Origin: Natranaerovirga pectinivora
GTDB taxonomy: Bacteria > Bacillota > Clostridia > Lachnospirales > DSM-24629
Assembly: GCF_004342165.1 (NCBI RefSeq)
Contig: NZ_SMAL01000001.1
Coordinates: 62,001 to 126,000 of the forward strand
Direction of reading: 5' to 3'
Length of the DNA: 64,000 nt
The notes beneath the pieces are model-generated. The model worked only from the letters and a program-made list of their open reading frames with translations. It made no database searches and had not been told where the DNA came from. Shown piece by piece: positions 18,068-27,284 of the stretch. Each line of letters starts with the position of its first letter. Positions within the stretch are counted from its first letter, which is position 1. Both the position numbers and the translations under genes were made by a program.

Positions 18068-20278
18068 ATGCTAGAGGCATTATATGAACAATTATTAGAA
18101 ACTGTAAAAAAATATCATCCTTCAGATGATTTTACAATGTTTGAAAAAGCTTATAAAATTGCAAATGATGCACACGGACAACAATTAAGAAAATCAGGTG
18201 AACCCTATATAATTCACCCTATTTCTGTTGCAATAATACTGGCTGAGTTAGAGTTGGATAAAGAATCTATTGTAGCAGGTATTTTACATGATGTGGTGGA
18301 AGACACATTATTGACCCATGAAGAAATTGCAAAAGAATTTAGCGAAGAAGTTGCATTATTAGTAGATGGCGTTACAAAACTAAGTCAAATTCCCTATGCA
18401 TTAGACAAAGAAGAAATTCAGGCTGAAAACTACAGAAAAATGTTCTTGGCTATGGCAAAAGACATAAGAGTTGTTTTAATTAAACTAGCAGACAGACTAC
18501 ACAATATGAGAACTTTAAAATTTATGCCAGAGCATAAACAAAAAGAAAAAGCCAAAGAAACATTGGATATTTATGCACCATTAGCCCATAGGCTTGGTAT
18601 ATCAAAAATAAAAGTTGAATTAGAAGATTTATCTTTTAGATATATGAATCCAGAAGCTTACTATGAGTTAGTGGATAAAATCGATAGAAAAAGAGATGAA
18701 AGAGTCAATTATGTTGAAAATATCGTAAGTGATGTAAAAGAACAATTAGCTGATCTTGGTATTGAAGCAGATGTAGATGGACGTCCTAAACATTTCTTTA
18801 GTATTTATAAAAAAATGGTTAGTCAGAATAAAACCCTTGATCAAATTTATGATTTGTTTGCGGTAAGGGCAATTGTAGAATCGGTTAAAGATTGTTATGG
18901 CGTGTTAGGGGTTATACATGAGATGTATAAGCCTATTCCTGGTCGTTTTAAAGACTTTATCGCTATGCCTAAACCTAATATGTACCAATCCCTACATACA
19001 ACATTGATTGGTCCAGAAGGAGAACCTTTTGAGATTCAAATTAGGACGTATGAAATGCACAGAACTGCAGAATTTGGTATAGCAGCTCATTGGAAATACA
19101 AAGAAGGTAAAACAGGAACGACAAAACAAGAAAGTGAAGAGCAAAAACTATCTTGGCTTAGACAAATATTAGAATGGCAAAGAGATCTCTCAGACAATAA
19201 AGAGTTTATGGATACGCTTAGAACGGATCTAGATGTTTTTACCGACCAAGTATATTGCTTTACGCCTACAGGTGATGTTATCGATTTACCTGCTGGTTCT
19301 ACGCCAATAGATTTTGCATATCATATTCATAGTGCCGTTGGTAATAAAATGGTTGGTGCTAGGGTAAATGGAAGAATAGTAACCATAGACTATCAAATTA
19401 ACAATGGGGACCGTATTGAAATTATAACAAGTCAAAATTCTAAAGGACCAAGTAGAGATTGGCTCAAAATAGTAAAAAGTTCACAGGCTAAAAATAAAAT
19501 ATCTCAATGGTTTAAAAAGGAATTTAAAGAAGAAAATATTACAAAAGGAAAAGAACTATTAGAGAAATATGCACGCTCTAAAAATATTGTTTTATCAGAT
19601 ATATTAAAACCTGAATGGATGAAAATTGTTCAAAGAAAATACGGTTTTCATGACTGGGACTCTGTTTATGCATCTATTGGACACGGTGGATTAAAAGAAG
19701 GTCAGGTATTAAACAGATTACATGAAGAATATAAGAAAAAACAAGTCAAACATATAACAGATGAAAGTATATTAGTGAACCTTCCTGAGAAAGAAAAACC
19801 TGAACCAAAGAAAAAATCAAAAAGCGGTATTGCAGTTAAGGGTGTTCATGATGTTGCAGTGAGATTCTCCCGATGCTGTAATCCTGTGCCAGGAGATGAA
19901 ATTGTAGGCTTTATAACTCGTGGTAGAGGTGTATCTATTCACAGAACAGACTGTATCAATATGATAACATTGCCTGAGATGGAAAGACATAGATTAATTG
20001 AATCAGAGTGGGAAATTGATACTGAAAGTCATAACTTATTATACCAGGCTGAGATTCAGATATATGGAACAGATAGAACTGGTTTACTTGTAGACATATC
20101 AAAAGTTTTAACAGAAGAAAAATTACCTGTTAAATCTTTAAATGCTAGATCAAGTAAAAAAGGTGAAGCAATATTCAATATCACTGTAGAAATCAACGGT
20201 ATACCTCAATTGAATAAGTTAATTAATAAAATAAGTAACTTAGAAGGGGTAAAGGATATCATAAGAACAAGTAGTTAG
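18068..20278 (+). CDS. relA: Bifunctional (p)ppGpp synthetase/hydrolase
   Basis: Rel enzyme of the stringent response. The HD hydrolase domain has His50 and HDVVEDT at 74-80, so hydrolysis should be intact. The synthetase domain (about 230-350) includes GRFKDFIAMPKPNMYQSLHT. A TGS domain follows (VYCFTPTGDVIDLPAGSTPID), then a conserved-cysteine region with CCNPVPGDEIVGF and a C-terminal ACT domain. The 736-residue length is typical of long Rel. The ATG at 18068 is preferred over the in-frame GTG at 18062 because the weak GGTGA site sits just before. It heads the relA-dtd-MBL-hemZ run. Confidence 0.96.
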   Translation: MLEALYEQLLETVKKYHPSDDFTMFEKAYKIANDAHGQQLRKSGEPYIIHPISVAIILAELELDKESIVAGILHDVVEDTLLTHEEIAKEFSEEVALLVDGVTKLSQIPYALDKEEIQAENYRKMFLAMAKDIRVVLIKLADRLHNMRTLKFMPEHKQKEKAKETLDIYAPLAHRLGISKIKVELEDLSFRYMNPEAYYELVDKIDRKRDERVNYVENIVSDVKEQLADLGIEADVDGRPKHFFSIYKKMVSQNKTLDQIYDLFAVRAIVESVKDCYGVLGVIHEMYKPIPGRFKDFIAMPKPNMYQSLHTTLIGPEGEPFEIQIRTYEMHRTAEFGIAAHWKYKEGKTGTTKQESEEQKLSWLRQILEWQRDLSDNKEFMDTLRTDLDVFTDQVYCFTPTGDVIDLPAGSTPIDFAYHIHSAVGNKMVGARVNGRIVTIDYQINNGDRIEIITSQNSKGPSRDWLKIVKSSQAKNKISQWFKKEFKEENITKGKELLEKYARSKNIVLSDILKPEWMKIVQRKYGFHDWDSVYASIGHGGLKEGQVLNRLHEEYKKKQVKHITDESILVNLPEKEKPEPKKKSKSGIAVKGVHDVAVRFSRCCNPVPGDEIVGFITRGRGVSIHRTDCINMITLPEMERHRLIESEWEIDTESHNLLYQAEIQIYGTDRTGLLVDISKVLTEEKLPVKSLNARSSKKGEAIFNITVEINGIPQLNKLINKISNLEGVKDIIRTSS

Positions 20279-20288
20279 GAATGATAAA

Positions 20289-20738
20289 ATGAGAGCAGTT
20301 ATACAAAGGGTAAGTAAAGGCAGTGTAAAAGTTAATGGAGAAATTGTTGGCAAAATAGATAAAGGGATTTTGGCATTAATTGGTATTAGTGATTCCGATA
20401 ATGATGAAACAATCCAATACATCATTCAAAAGATACTTGATTTAAGAATATTTGAGGATGATAATGACAAAATGAACCTGTCATTAAAAGATATCAAAGG
20501 GGGGCTATTGGTCGTACCTAATTTTACATTATATGGGGACTGTAGAAAAGGAAGACGTCCAAGTTATGCTTCAGGGGCCAGTGTTGAAAACGCTAGGTTA
20601 ATATTTGAAAAGTTTATGACTCAATTAAAAAACAGTTATGATTTAGTAGAGCAAGGTGTATTCCAAGCAGAAATGCAAGTAGAATTACTAAATGATGGTC
20701 CTGTTACACTTTTAATTGATAGTGAACGTAATTTCTAA
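20289..20738 (+). CDS. dtd: D-aminoacyl-tRNA deacylase
   Basis: Removes D-amino acids (and glycine mischarged on tRNA-Ala) from tRNA. The N-terminus MRAVIQRVSKGSV, the PNFTLYGDCRKGRRPSY active-site region (equivalent of SQFTL) and NDGPVTLLID near the C-terminus are diagnostic. At 149 residues the length is normal. It begins ten bases after relA, an arrangement widely conserved in Firmicutes. Confidence 0.96.
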   Translation: MRAVIQRVSKGSVKVNGEIVGKIDKGILALIGISDSDNDETIQYIIQKILDLRIFEDDNDKMNLSLKDIKGGLLVVPNFTLYGDCRKGRRPSYASGASVENARLIFEKFMTQLKNSYDLVEQGVFQAEMQVELLNDGPVTLLIDSERNF

Positions 20739-20753
20739 AGAAGGTGCTTAATA

Positions 20754-21383
20754 ATGGAAGTGAAAACGTTAATATTAGGAGAATTACAGACAAATTGTTA
20801 TTTAATTATTAACGATAAAAGTAAATCTGTAATGATAGTAGATCCTGCTACAGATTTTAACAATGAAATAGATGAAGTAATTCTTAAAAATCAATTAAAA
20901 CCTGTTGCAGTATTATTAACCCACGGGCATTTTGATCATATAGGTTCTGTTGGGTACTTAAAAAATAAGTATAATGTGCCTATTTATGCGTCGAAATATG
21001 AAAATGATCTTATGTCAAATAGCGCATTAAATTTATCAAAAAGCTTTTTAAATATGAGTATTACTGGGGAAGCAGATATTATTATTAAAGACAATGCGGT
21101 AATAGAGCTAGATGGTATTTCAATTAGATGTATAGAAGTACCAGGTCATACAGAAGAAAGCATATGTTATTATATAGAAGCTGAAAACCTACTTTTTTCA
21201 GGAGACACATTATTTAGAAACAGTGTGGGTAGATCAGATTTTTATAATGGACCATCTAATACATTGCAGGAGAAAATAAAAGAAAAATTATTGGTATTGC
21301 CTGAGGAAACAAATGTATTTCCTGGACATGGCTTTGCAACAACAATAGAAGAGGAAAAAAGGAATAATAGTTACCTAAGGTGA
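20754..21383 (+). CDS. MBL-fold metallo-hydrolase (glyoxalase II-like)
   Basis: Dinuclear-metal hydrolase of the metallo-beta-lactamase fold. Metal ligands are seen in THGHFDHIGS, VPGHTEES, SGDTLF and FPGHGFATT. It is 209 residues long, the size of the YcbL-type glyoxalase II-like enzymes that lack the C-terminal helical domain. Position between dtd and hemZ is common in Clostridia. The substrate is unknown; a thioester or small metabolite is plausible. Confidence 0.9.
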   Translation: MEVKTLILGELQTNCYLIINDKSKSVMIVDPATDFNNEIDEVILKNQLKPVAVLLTHGHFDHIGSVGYLKNKYNVPIYASKYENDLMSNSALNLSKSFLNMSITGEADIIIKDNAVIELDGISIRCIEVPGHTEESICYYIEAENLLFSGDTLFRNSVGRSDFYNGPSNTLQEKIKEKLLVLPEETNVFPGHGFATTIEEEKRNNSYLR

Positions 21384-21388
21384 GTTAT

Positions 21389-22825
21389 ATGAATCTAAAT
21401 ATTAAAGGAATAGATAATACCTATGATATTGAAATGCTCTTATCTGCTTTTTATCCTTTAGATAAAATTATTAAAAATCAAGAAACTCATAGTGATACAT
21501 TATGTGTTGATATTGAGGTTGAAGATAAGATTACTATAAGCATTACGGAAAATAAGATAGAGGTCTATAAGACATCTCTTTTACAAGAAGAGGATTTTAA
21601 AAATACTAAGTTGAAGATCAAAAGGGTACTCTTTAATGCATTAACCAATATGACTAAGAAAGAATTGCCTTGGGGAACATTAACTGGCATTAGACCTGTT
21701 AAAATAGCAATGGATTTAATAAAAAAAGAAAAAAATGAAGAAGCAATAAAAACCATATTGAATGAAAAGTATTTACTCTCAGATGAAAAAATGAATTTAA
21801 TGATGGAGATAGCAAAAGAAGAATTAAAAGTTCTTAACAAATACACTGAAGATGATTATAGTGTGTATATTGGCATACCTTTTTGTCCAACGAAGTGTTT
21901 ATATTGTTCATTCACTTCTTTTTCTATGAATAAATATGAAGATTTATCAGATAAATATCTTGATGCATTAGAAAAAGAAATTGAATACACGTCATATAAA
22001 TTTAAAGATAAGAGATTAAGAACCATTTATATTGGTGGAGGAACACCTACAGCATTATCTGAAAGACAACTGAGTCGGCTAATAAAAATGGTAGAAAAGT
22101 ATTTTAATCTTACGGATTTAGATGAATATACAGTAGAAGCAGGGAGACCTGATTCCATTACTAGAGAAAAATTAGAAATATTAAAAAATAAAAATATAAC
22201 AAGAATCTCTATCAACCCACAAACAATGAATCAAAAAACCCTTGATACAATTGGCAGAAGTCACTCAATTGAAGCTGTAATAGAGGTATATAACCAAGCA
22301 AGGGCATTAGGTTTTAATAATATAAATATGGATGTTATTTTAGGGTTGCCAAATGAAACAGTAGAAGAAGTAAAGAAAACTTTTGACTATGTGAAAGAAA
22401 TGAAACCCGATAGTTTAACAGTTCATACTTTAGCAATTAAAAGAGGTTCAAAACTAAATATTAAAACAAACAATTACGAAGATGTAGCCACTAAAGAAGC
22501 AAATGAAATGCAAAAAATAAGCAGTGATGCTGCAAAAGATTTAGATCTAATACCTTACTATTTATACAGACAAAAAAACATAGTGGGTAATCTAGAAAAT
22601 ATAGGATATGCAAAAGAGAATAAGCTTTGTATATACAATATTTTAATAATGGAGGAAGCACAGACCATTATAGCACTAGGTGCAGGGGCTATTAGTAAAA
22701 TTATATTTCCTAACAATAGAATCGAAAGAATAGAAAATGTAAAGAATGTAACAGATTATATAGATAGAATCGATGATATGATTAATAGAAAAGAATTGTT
22801 TTTTAAGAAGGAAGAAAGCAGATAA
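21389..22825 (+). CDS. hemZ: Coproporphyrinogen III dehydrogenase HemZ-type radical-SAM protein
   Basis: HemN-like radical-SAM enzyme. After an N-terminal region of about 150 residues, the cluster motif is CPTKCLYCSF (CxxxCxxC), followed by YIGGGTPTAL and VEAGRPDSI. HemZ proteins are annotated in anaerobic oxidation of coproporphyrinogen, though family members differ in substrate. The start is the ATG at 21389 with AAGGTGA five bases before it; an in-frame GTG at 21380 overlaps both that site and the preceding stop. Confidence 0.88.
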   Translation: MNLNIKGIDNTYDIEMLLSAFYPLDKIIKNQETHSDTLCVDIEVEDKITISITENKIEVYKTSLLQEEDFKNTKLKIKRVLFNALTNMTKKELPWGTLTGIRPVKIAMDLIKKEKNEEAIKTILNEKYLLSDEKMNLMMEIAKEELKVLNKYTEDDYSVYIGIPFCPTKCLYCSFTSFSMNKYEDLSDKYLDALEKEIEYTSYKFKDKRLRTIYIGGGTPTALSERQLSRLIKMVEKYFNLTDLDEYTVEAGRPDSITREKLEILKNKNITRISINPQTMNQKTLDTIGRSHSIEAVIEVYNQARALGFNNINMDVILGLPNETVEEVKKTFDYVKEMKPDSLTVHTLAIKRGSKLNIKTNNYEDVATKEANEMQKISSDAAKDLDLIPYYLYRQKNIVGNLENIGYAKENKLCIYNILIMEEAQTIIALGAGAISKIIFPNNRIERIENVKNVTDYIDRIDDMINRKELFFKKEESR

Positions 22826-22865
22826 CACATTGGTTCTTTTCAATTTATATTAAAAGGGGTAAATA

Positions 22866-23432
22866 ATGATAAAAGAAGAAGGGCATATTATTGAAGAAAT
22901 GGATAACATAATTGAACATGGTATAGAAGTAAGTCAATTATCTTATTTAGTTGGGAAAGAATTAGGCCTTAGCAAAGATGAGTGCTATGAACTAGCAATT
23001 GCAGGAGTGGTACACGATATAGGGAAACTTAAGTTAAATAAATATATTTATGATAAATATGAGGATTTAACAAAAGAAGAAAGAGTTCATGTTAGATCAC
23101 ACTCAAATATTGGGTATGATATATTAAAAGGCTATGATTTTTCTGATAATATTAATAAGTGGATTTTATACCATCATGAAAATTATGATGGGAGTGGCTA
23201 TCCAGAAAACTTAGTAGGGGATCAAATTCCTTTAGGTGCTAGAATATTAAGGATTTGTGATACTTACTCTGCTTTAACATCTAATAGGGTATATCGAAAA
23301 GCCTTTGATTATGAAACGGCCATGAAGATGATGATAGATGAAATAAAAATTTATGATTTGGAAGTATTTATTGTTTTTCAAAAGATTATCAATGAAATGA
23401 ATCTTTATGGTGAAGAAAAAAAAGATGCTTGA
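22866..23432 (+). CDS. Stand-alone HD-GYP-type phosphohydrolase
   Basis: A 188-residue protein made almost entirely of an HD-GYP domain. It has HDIGKLKL (HD pair), HHENYDGSGYPENLVGDQIP (the HHE and GYP elements) and RILRICDTYSALTS. HD-GYP domains commonly degrade cyclic di-GMP, but no sensory or receiver domain is attached and the substrate is not shown. It follows hemZ by 40 bases and ends only eight bases before the hisS-operon promoter. AAAAGGGG precedes the ATG. Confidence 0.85.
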   Translation: MIKEEGHIIEEMDNIIEHGIEVSQLSYLVGKELGLSKDECYELAIAGVVHDIGKLKLNKYIYDKYEDLTKEERVHVRSHSNIGYDILKGYDFSDNINKWILYHHENYDGSGYPENLVGDQIPLGARILRICDTYSALTSNRVYRKAFDYETAMKMMIDEIKIYDLEVFIVFQKIINEMNLYGEEKKDA

Positions 23433-23440
23433 ATTACTAC

Positions 23441-23469
23441 TTGACAAAATAAGGAAACTTGAATACAAT
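23441..23469 (+). promoter_or_regulatory. Sigma-A-type promoter of the hisS-aspS operon
   Basis: TTGACA (23441-23446) and TACAAT (23464-23469) separated by 17 bases, immediately upstream of the T-box leader. Confidence 0.8.
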
Positions 23470-23475
23470 CAATAA

Positions 23476-23760
23476 AGTAGAATACTGTATATTAGTAGAA
23501 GATTTGAGTAAATAATATAATAAAGCAGTGATGAGGAAAAGTAATTTATTAGTTCTTTTACAGAGAGAGAAACCTTGACTGGAAGTTTCTTAAAGAATAA
23601 TAAGTGAAAGACACCTTAGAGTGATTGGCTGAAGTGAGTAGGCTAATACGGTTCGTCGCCGTTATATGACTATAAGAGGGTTTTTAAAACCAAACAGGGT
23701 GGTACCGCGGGTATAGAATTATAACTCGTCCCTGACATTTTGTCAGAGACGGGTTTTTTT
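23476..23760 (+). promoter_or_regulatory. T-box riboswitch upstream of hisS-aspS
   Basis: tRNA-sensing leader. Visible parts: a Stem I region with AGAGAGA and CTGGAAG, a specifier region reading GAAAGACACCTTAGAGTG (GACAC at 23610-23614), a Stem III-like ACGG/CCGT hairpin near 23648, the conserved T-box sequence AGGGTGGTACCGCGGG (about 23696-23711), and a terminator. GACAC contains overlapping Asp (GAC) and His (CAC) codons, matching the two synthetases encoded downstream. Uncharged tRNA should stabilise the antiterminator. The 5' limit is set from the promoter and is approximate. Confidence 0.93.
23727..23760 (+). terminator. T-box terminator hairpin
   Basis: CGTCCCTGAC and GTCAGAGACG pair (one mismatch) around ATTTT and are followed by GG and seven T residues. 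It competes with the T-box antiterminator. Confidence 0.9.
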
Positions 23761-23795
23761 GTGTCTTAATTTATATACATTTTATTTTTGAGTAC

Positions 23796-23879
23796 GTTTC
23801 ATATGGAATATATAATAAGTCTGGCTGCCTTTCCTTTCAGCCTGTCGACGCCAGACTCATTATATATTCCATATGAAAC
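23796..23879 (-). repeat. Family-1 palindromic element, copy 2 (in the hisS leader)
   Basis: Two 30-nt arms (23796-23825 and 23850-23879) are complementary at 29 positions, the exception being a G-U if read on the minus strand. The core at 23823-23852 is the reverse complement of the core in the other copies with one substitution (GTCGACA instead of GTCGACC). It lies between the T-box terminator and the hisS ribosome site, opposite to the direction of the operon. Confidence 0.88.
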
Positions 23880-23970
23880 TATGTGCAATTGGGAAGTGTA
23901 TAAATAACATTAGTTTGTTTTAATTAAAGTTTAAAAATTAGTTATGAGATAGAGATTAAGGAGGGATTTT

Positions 23971-25224
23971 ATGCTTACTCAAGCGCCTAGAGGCACTAAG
24001 GATTGGTTTGGTAAAGATATTTTATTGAAAGCAAAGATTGAAGAGTTTGCTCGTGAGATTTGTAAAAATTATAATATTAATGAAATTGCTACACCAATGT
24101 TTGAGCATACTGAGTTGTTTTTAAGAGGTGTTGGTGAGACAACGGATGTGGTTCAGAAAGAAATGTATACTTTTGATGACAAAGGTGGTAGAAGTATTAC
24201 ATTAAAGCCAGAAGGTACTGCAAGTGCTGTTAGGGCTTATTTAGAGAATAATATGTATGCGGAAGTGCAGCCTACAAAGTTATTTTATTTTACACCAGCT
24301 TTTAGATATGAAAAGCCACAGTCAGGTAGATTTAGACAGCATCACCAATTTGGTGTGGAATTTTTTGGTTCAACGGAACCTCAAGTGGAATTAGAGGTTA
24401 TATCGGTAATCAAAGAATTATTAAATAAACTTGGATTAAAAGATGCGAAACTTCACATAAATAGTATTGGTGGTCCAGAAAGTCGTAAGAAGTATAATGA
24501 AATTTTAATGAATTTCTTTAATCAGAATAAAGATAAGTTCTGTAAGACTTGTTTAGAAAGAATGGAAAAGAATCCCCTAAGGGTTCTTGACTGTAAAGTG
24601 CCAACATGTAGTGAGTTGGTTAGAGAGGCACCTAGAACAATTGATCATTTAGAAGAAGATTGTTATAACCATTTTGAAAAATTAAAGGGGTTATTAACAG
24701 CTCTTGGTATTGAATATGTGGTTGATCCTAATGTGGTTAGAGGATTAGATTATTATACAAAAACAGTTTTTGAATTTATCAATTCAGATGGGTTGACACT
24801 ATGTGGTGGTGGAAGATATGATAATCTAGTTAAAGAAATAGGGGACAAGGATGTTCCTGCAGTTGGTTTTGGAATTGGTATTGAGAGAATCATTTTATTT
24901 TTAGAAAATGAGAATATTGACTTGAATGTTGAAAAACCAATAGAAATCTATGTAGGTGTTATGGGTGAAGCTGTTATAGCTGATGCATATAAAATTGTTA
25001 AAGATTTAAGAGAGAATGGCATTAAAGCAGAAACAGATTACTTAGGAAGAAGTGTAAAAGCTCAAATGAAATATGCCAATAAAATTGGTGCTAAGTATTC
25101 AGTAGTAATCGGTGAAAATGAAATTAAAGAAAATAAAATCACAGTTAAACATATGGAAACTGGTGATCAAGTAGAATTAAAAATTGAAGAGATAACTGAT
25201 TTTATGAAAAAAACGATACTTTAA
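23971..25224 (+). CDS. hisS: Histidyl-tRNA synthetase
   Basis: Class II synthetase charging tRNA-His. Motif 2 ([19 protein letters not shown]), the histidine-binding [13 protein letters not shown] and the GGGRYDNLV loop are present, followed by a C-terminal anticodon-binding domain (YVGVMGEAV to the end). At 417 residues it has normal length. AAGGAGGG precedes the ATG. First gene of a T-box-controlled operon with aspS. Confidence 0.97.
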   Translation: MLTQAPRGTKDWFGKDILLKAKIEEFAREICKNYNINEIATPMFEHTELFLRGVGETTDVVQKEMYTFDDKGGRSITLKPEGTASAVRAYLENNMYAEVQPTKLFYFTPAFRYEKPQSGRFRQHHQFGVEFFGSTEPQVELEVISVIKELLNKLGLKDAKLHINSIGGPESRKKYNEILMNFFNQNKDKFCKTCLERMEKNPLRVLDCKVPTCSELVREAPRTIDHLEEDCYNHFEKLKGLLTALGIEYVVDPNVVRGLDYYTKTVFEFINSDGLTLCGGGRYDNLVKEIGDKDVPAVGFGIGIERIILFLENENIDLNVEKPIEIYVGVMGEAVIADAYKIVKDLRENGIKAETDYLGRSVKAQMKYANKIGAKYSVVIGENEIKENKITVKHMETGDQVELKIEEITDFMKKTIL

Positions 25225-25249
25225 GAAAAGATTTATGGAGGGATACACA

Positions 25250-27046
25250 ATGGGTGAATCAATGCAAGGCTTGAAAAGAAGCCATCGTTGTACAGAATTA
25301 TCAATGGAGAACATAGACCAAAAAGTTTTGGTTATGGGATGGGTACAAAAAAGAAGAGATTTAGGTGGTGTAATATTCTTAGATTTAAGAGATCGTTCTG
25401 GGGTATTACAAGTTGTTATTGACACAAGTACCATAGGTGCTGATTTATTTAAAAAAGCAGAAAAAATAAGAAGCGAATTCGTTGTAGCCATTGAAGGTGT
25501 TGTTGAAAAACGTTCAGATGAAACGATCAATAAAAATATTGCAACAGGAGAAATAGAAATAAGAGCCAATGATTTAAGATTGTTATCAGAAGCAGAAACG
25601 CCACCATTCCAAATAGAAGAAAACAGTAACGTAAAAGAAGAATTAAGATTAAAATACCGTTACTTAGACTTAAGAAGACCTGACTTACAAAGAAATCTTA
25701 TAATGCGTAATGCAGTTTCAATACTTACAAGAGAATTCTTAAATCAAGAAGGCTTTTTAGAAATAGAAACACCTATGTTAACAAAAAGCACACCAGAAGG
25801 AGCAAGAGATTACTTAGTACCAAGTCGTGTACACCCAGGTAATTTTTATGCGTTACCACAATCACCACAGATTTTTAAACAATTATTAATGTTATCAGGC
25901 TATGATAGATATTATCAAATTGTAAAATGTTTTAGAGATGAAGATTTACGTGCAGATCGTCAACCAGAATTTACACAAATCGATATGGAATTATCATTTG
26001 TTGATGTAGATGATGTGATTGAGATCAATGAAAAGTTATTGCAAAAAATGTTTAAAGAAGTATTAAATGTAGATATTACCCTTCCAATTGAAAGATTAAC
26101 TTATGAAGACGCTATGAATCGTTTTGGTTCAGACAAACCTGATACACGTTTTGGATTTGAGTTAGTGGATTTAACAGAAGTTTTAAAAGACTGTGAATTC
26201 AAAGTGTTTAAATCAGCTATTGAAAGTGGCGGCAGTGTAAGAGCTATTAATGCAAAAGGTTGTGGAGACTTCCCAAGAAGAACCATTGATGCATTAGGTG
26301 AATATGCAATGACTTTTGGTGCAAAAGGAATGGCTTGGATTGTTATCAATGAAGATGGCAGTTATAAATCTGTTATAACAAAATTCTTAAAAGATGAAGA
26401 AATACAAAATATAGTAAAATCAGTAGATGGTCAACCAGGGGACTTAATATTATTTGCAGCTGATAAAAATGATATTGTATACGATGTTCTTGGTAATCTA
26501 AGATTAGAAATAGCAAGAAGACTTGAAATTCTTAATAAAGATGAATTTAAATTTGTATGGGTAACAGAATTCCCATTACTTGAATGGGCACCAGAGCAAA
26601 AAAGATATGTAGCAAAACATCACCCATTTACAATGCCGATGGAAGAAGATTTACACTTGTTAGAAACTGATCCAGGAAAAGTAAGAGCTAAAGCTTATGA
26701 TATCGTATTAAACGGTACAGAAATTGGTGGAGGAAGTATAAGAATCTATCAAAAAGATGTACAAGAGAAAATGTTTGAATGCTTAGGATTCACGAAAGAA
26801 GAAGCATATGAAAGATTTGGATTCTTATTAAATGCCTTCAAATATGGAGTTCCACCACATGGTGGCTTAGCTTATGGTCTAGATCGTATTCTTATGTTAA
26901 TGACAGGCTCAGATAGTATTAGAGACGTCATTGCATTCCCTAAAATCAAAGATGCGTCTTGCCCAATGACAGAGGCACCAGGTACTGTAGAAGGGAAGCA
27001 ATTAGAAGAGTTAAGTTTAAAAATTGATATGATAGAAATAGATTAA
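25250..27046 (+). CDS. aspS: Aspartyl-tRNA synthetase
   Basis: Bacterial-type class II synthetase for tRNA-Asp with N-terminal OB fold (VLVMGWVQKRRDLGG), motif 2 (FRDEDLRADRQPEFTQID), an inserted GAD domain and motif 3 (GLAYGLDRILMLMTG). It is 598 residues long. The ATG at 25250 follows GGAGGG; the in-frame ATG at 25235 overlaps that ribosome site. Only 25 bases separate it from hisS, so both share the T-box leader. Confidence 0.97.
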   Translation: MGESMQGLKRSHRCTELSMENIDQKVLVMGWVQKRRDLGGVIFLDLRDRSGVLQVVIDTSTIGADLFKKAEKIRSEFVVAIEGVVEKRSDETINKNIATGEIEIRANDLRLLSEAETPPFQIEENSNVKEELRLKYRYLDLRRPDLQRNLIMRNAVSILTREFLNQEGFLEIETPMLTKSTPEGARDYLVPSRVHPGNFYALPQSPQIFKQLLMLSGYDRYYQIVKCFRDEDLRADRQPEFTQIDMELSFVDVDDVIEINEKLLQKMFKEVLNVDITLPIERLTYEDAMNRFGSDKPDTRFGFELVDLTEVLKDCEFKVFKSAIESGGSVRAINAKGCGDFPRRTIDALGEYAMTFGAKGMAWIVINEDGSYKSVITKFLKDEEIQNIVKSVDGQPGDLILFAADKNDIVYDVLGNLRLEIARRLEILNKDEFKFVWVTEFPLLEWAPEQKRYVAKHHPFTMPMEEDLHLLETDPGKVRAKAYDIVLNGTEIGGGSIRIYQKDVQEKMFECLGFTKEEAYERFGFLLNAFKYGVPPHGGLAYGLDRILMLMTGSDSIRDVIAFPKIKDASCPMTEAPGTVEGKQLEELSLKIDMIEID

Positions 27047-27071
27047 GTTGAGCGAATAATATAAGATAATG

Positions 27072-27105
27072 TTCAGGATGATATGTATGATCATCCTGAA
27101 TTTTT
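27072..27105 (+). terminator. Terminator after aspS
   Basis: TTCAGGATGA and TCATCCTGAA form a perfect 10-bp stem around TATGTATGA, then five T residues. Confidence 0.9.
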
Positions 27106-27284
27106 ATATTAGGGTATGATATTTTTTATGAAATGAATTAGAAATGTCACTTCTTTAATTAGTCTTAATATAAGTGATAAAGAATAGGGTAGCAGTAACA
27201 ATGATTAAAAACTGGACTAGAAGTCCATAATTATGATAAACTGAAGATAGGGTTTAAGTAATTATAATATAATGAGGTGATCCA

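Noticed and set aside
23796-23879. Family-1 palindrome as a plain transcription terminator
   Set aside because: No T run follows either arm in any copy, and in copy 2 it lies inside the leader of hisS after the real T-box terminator.
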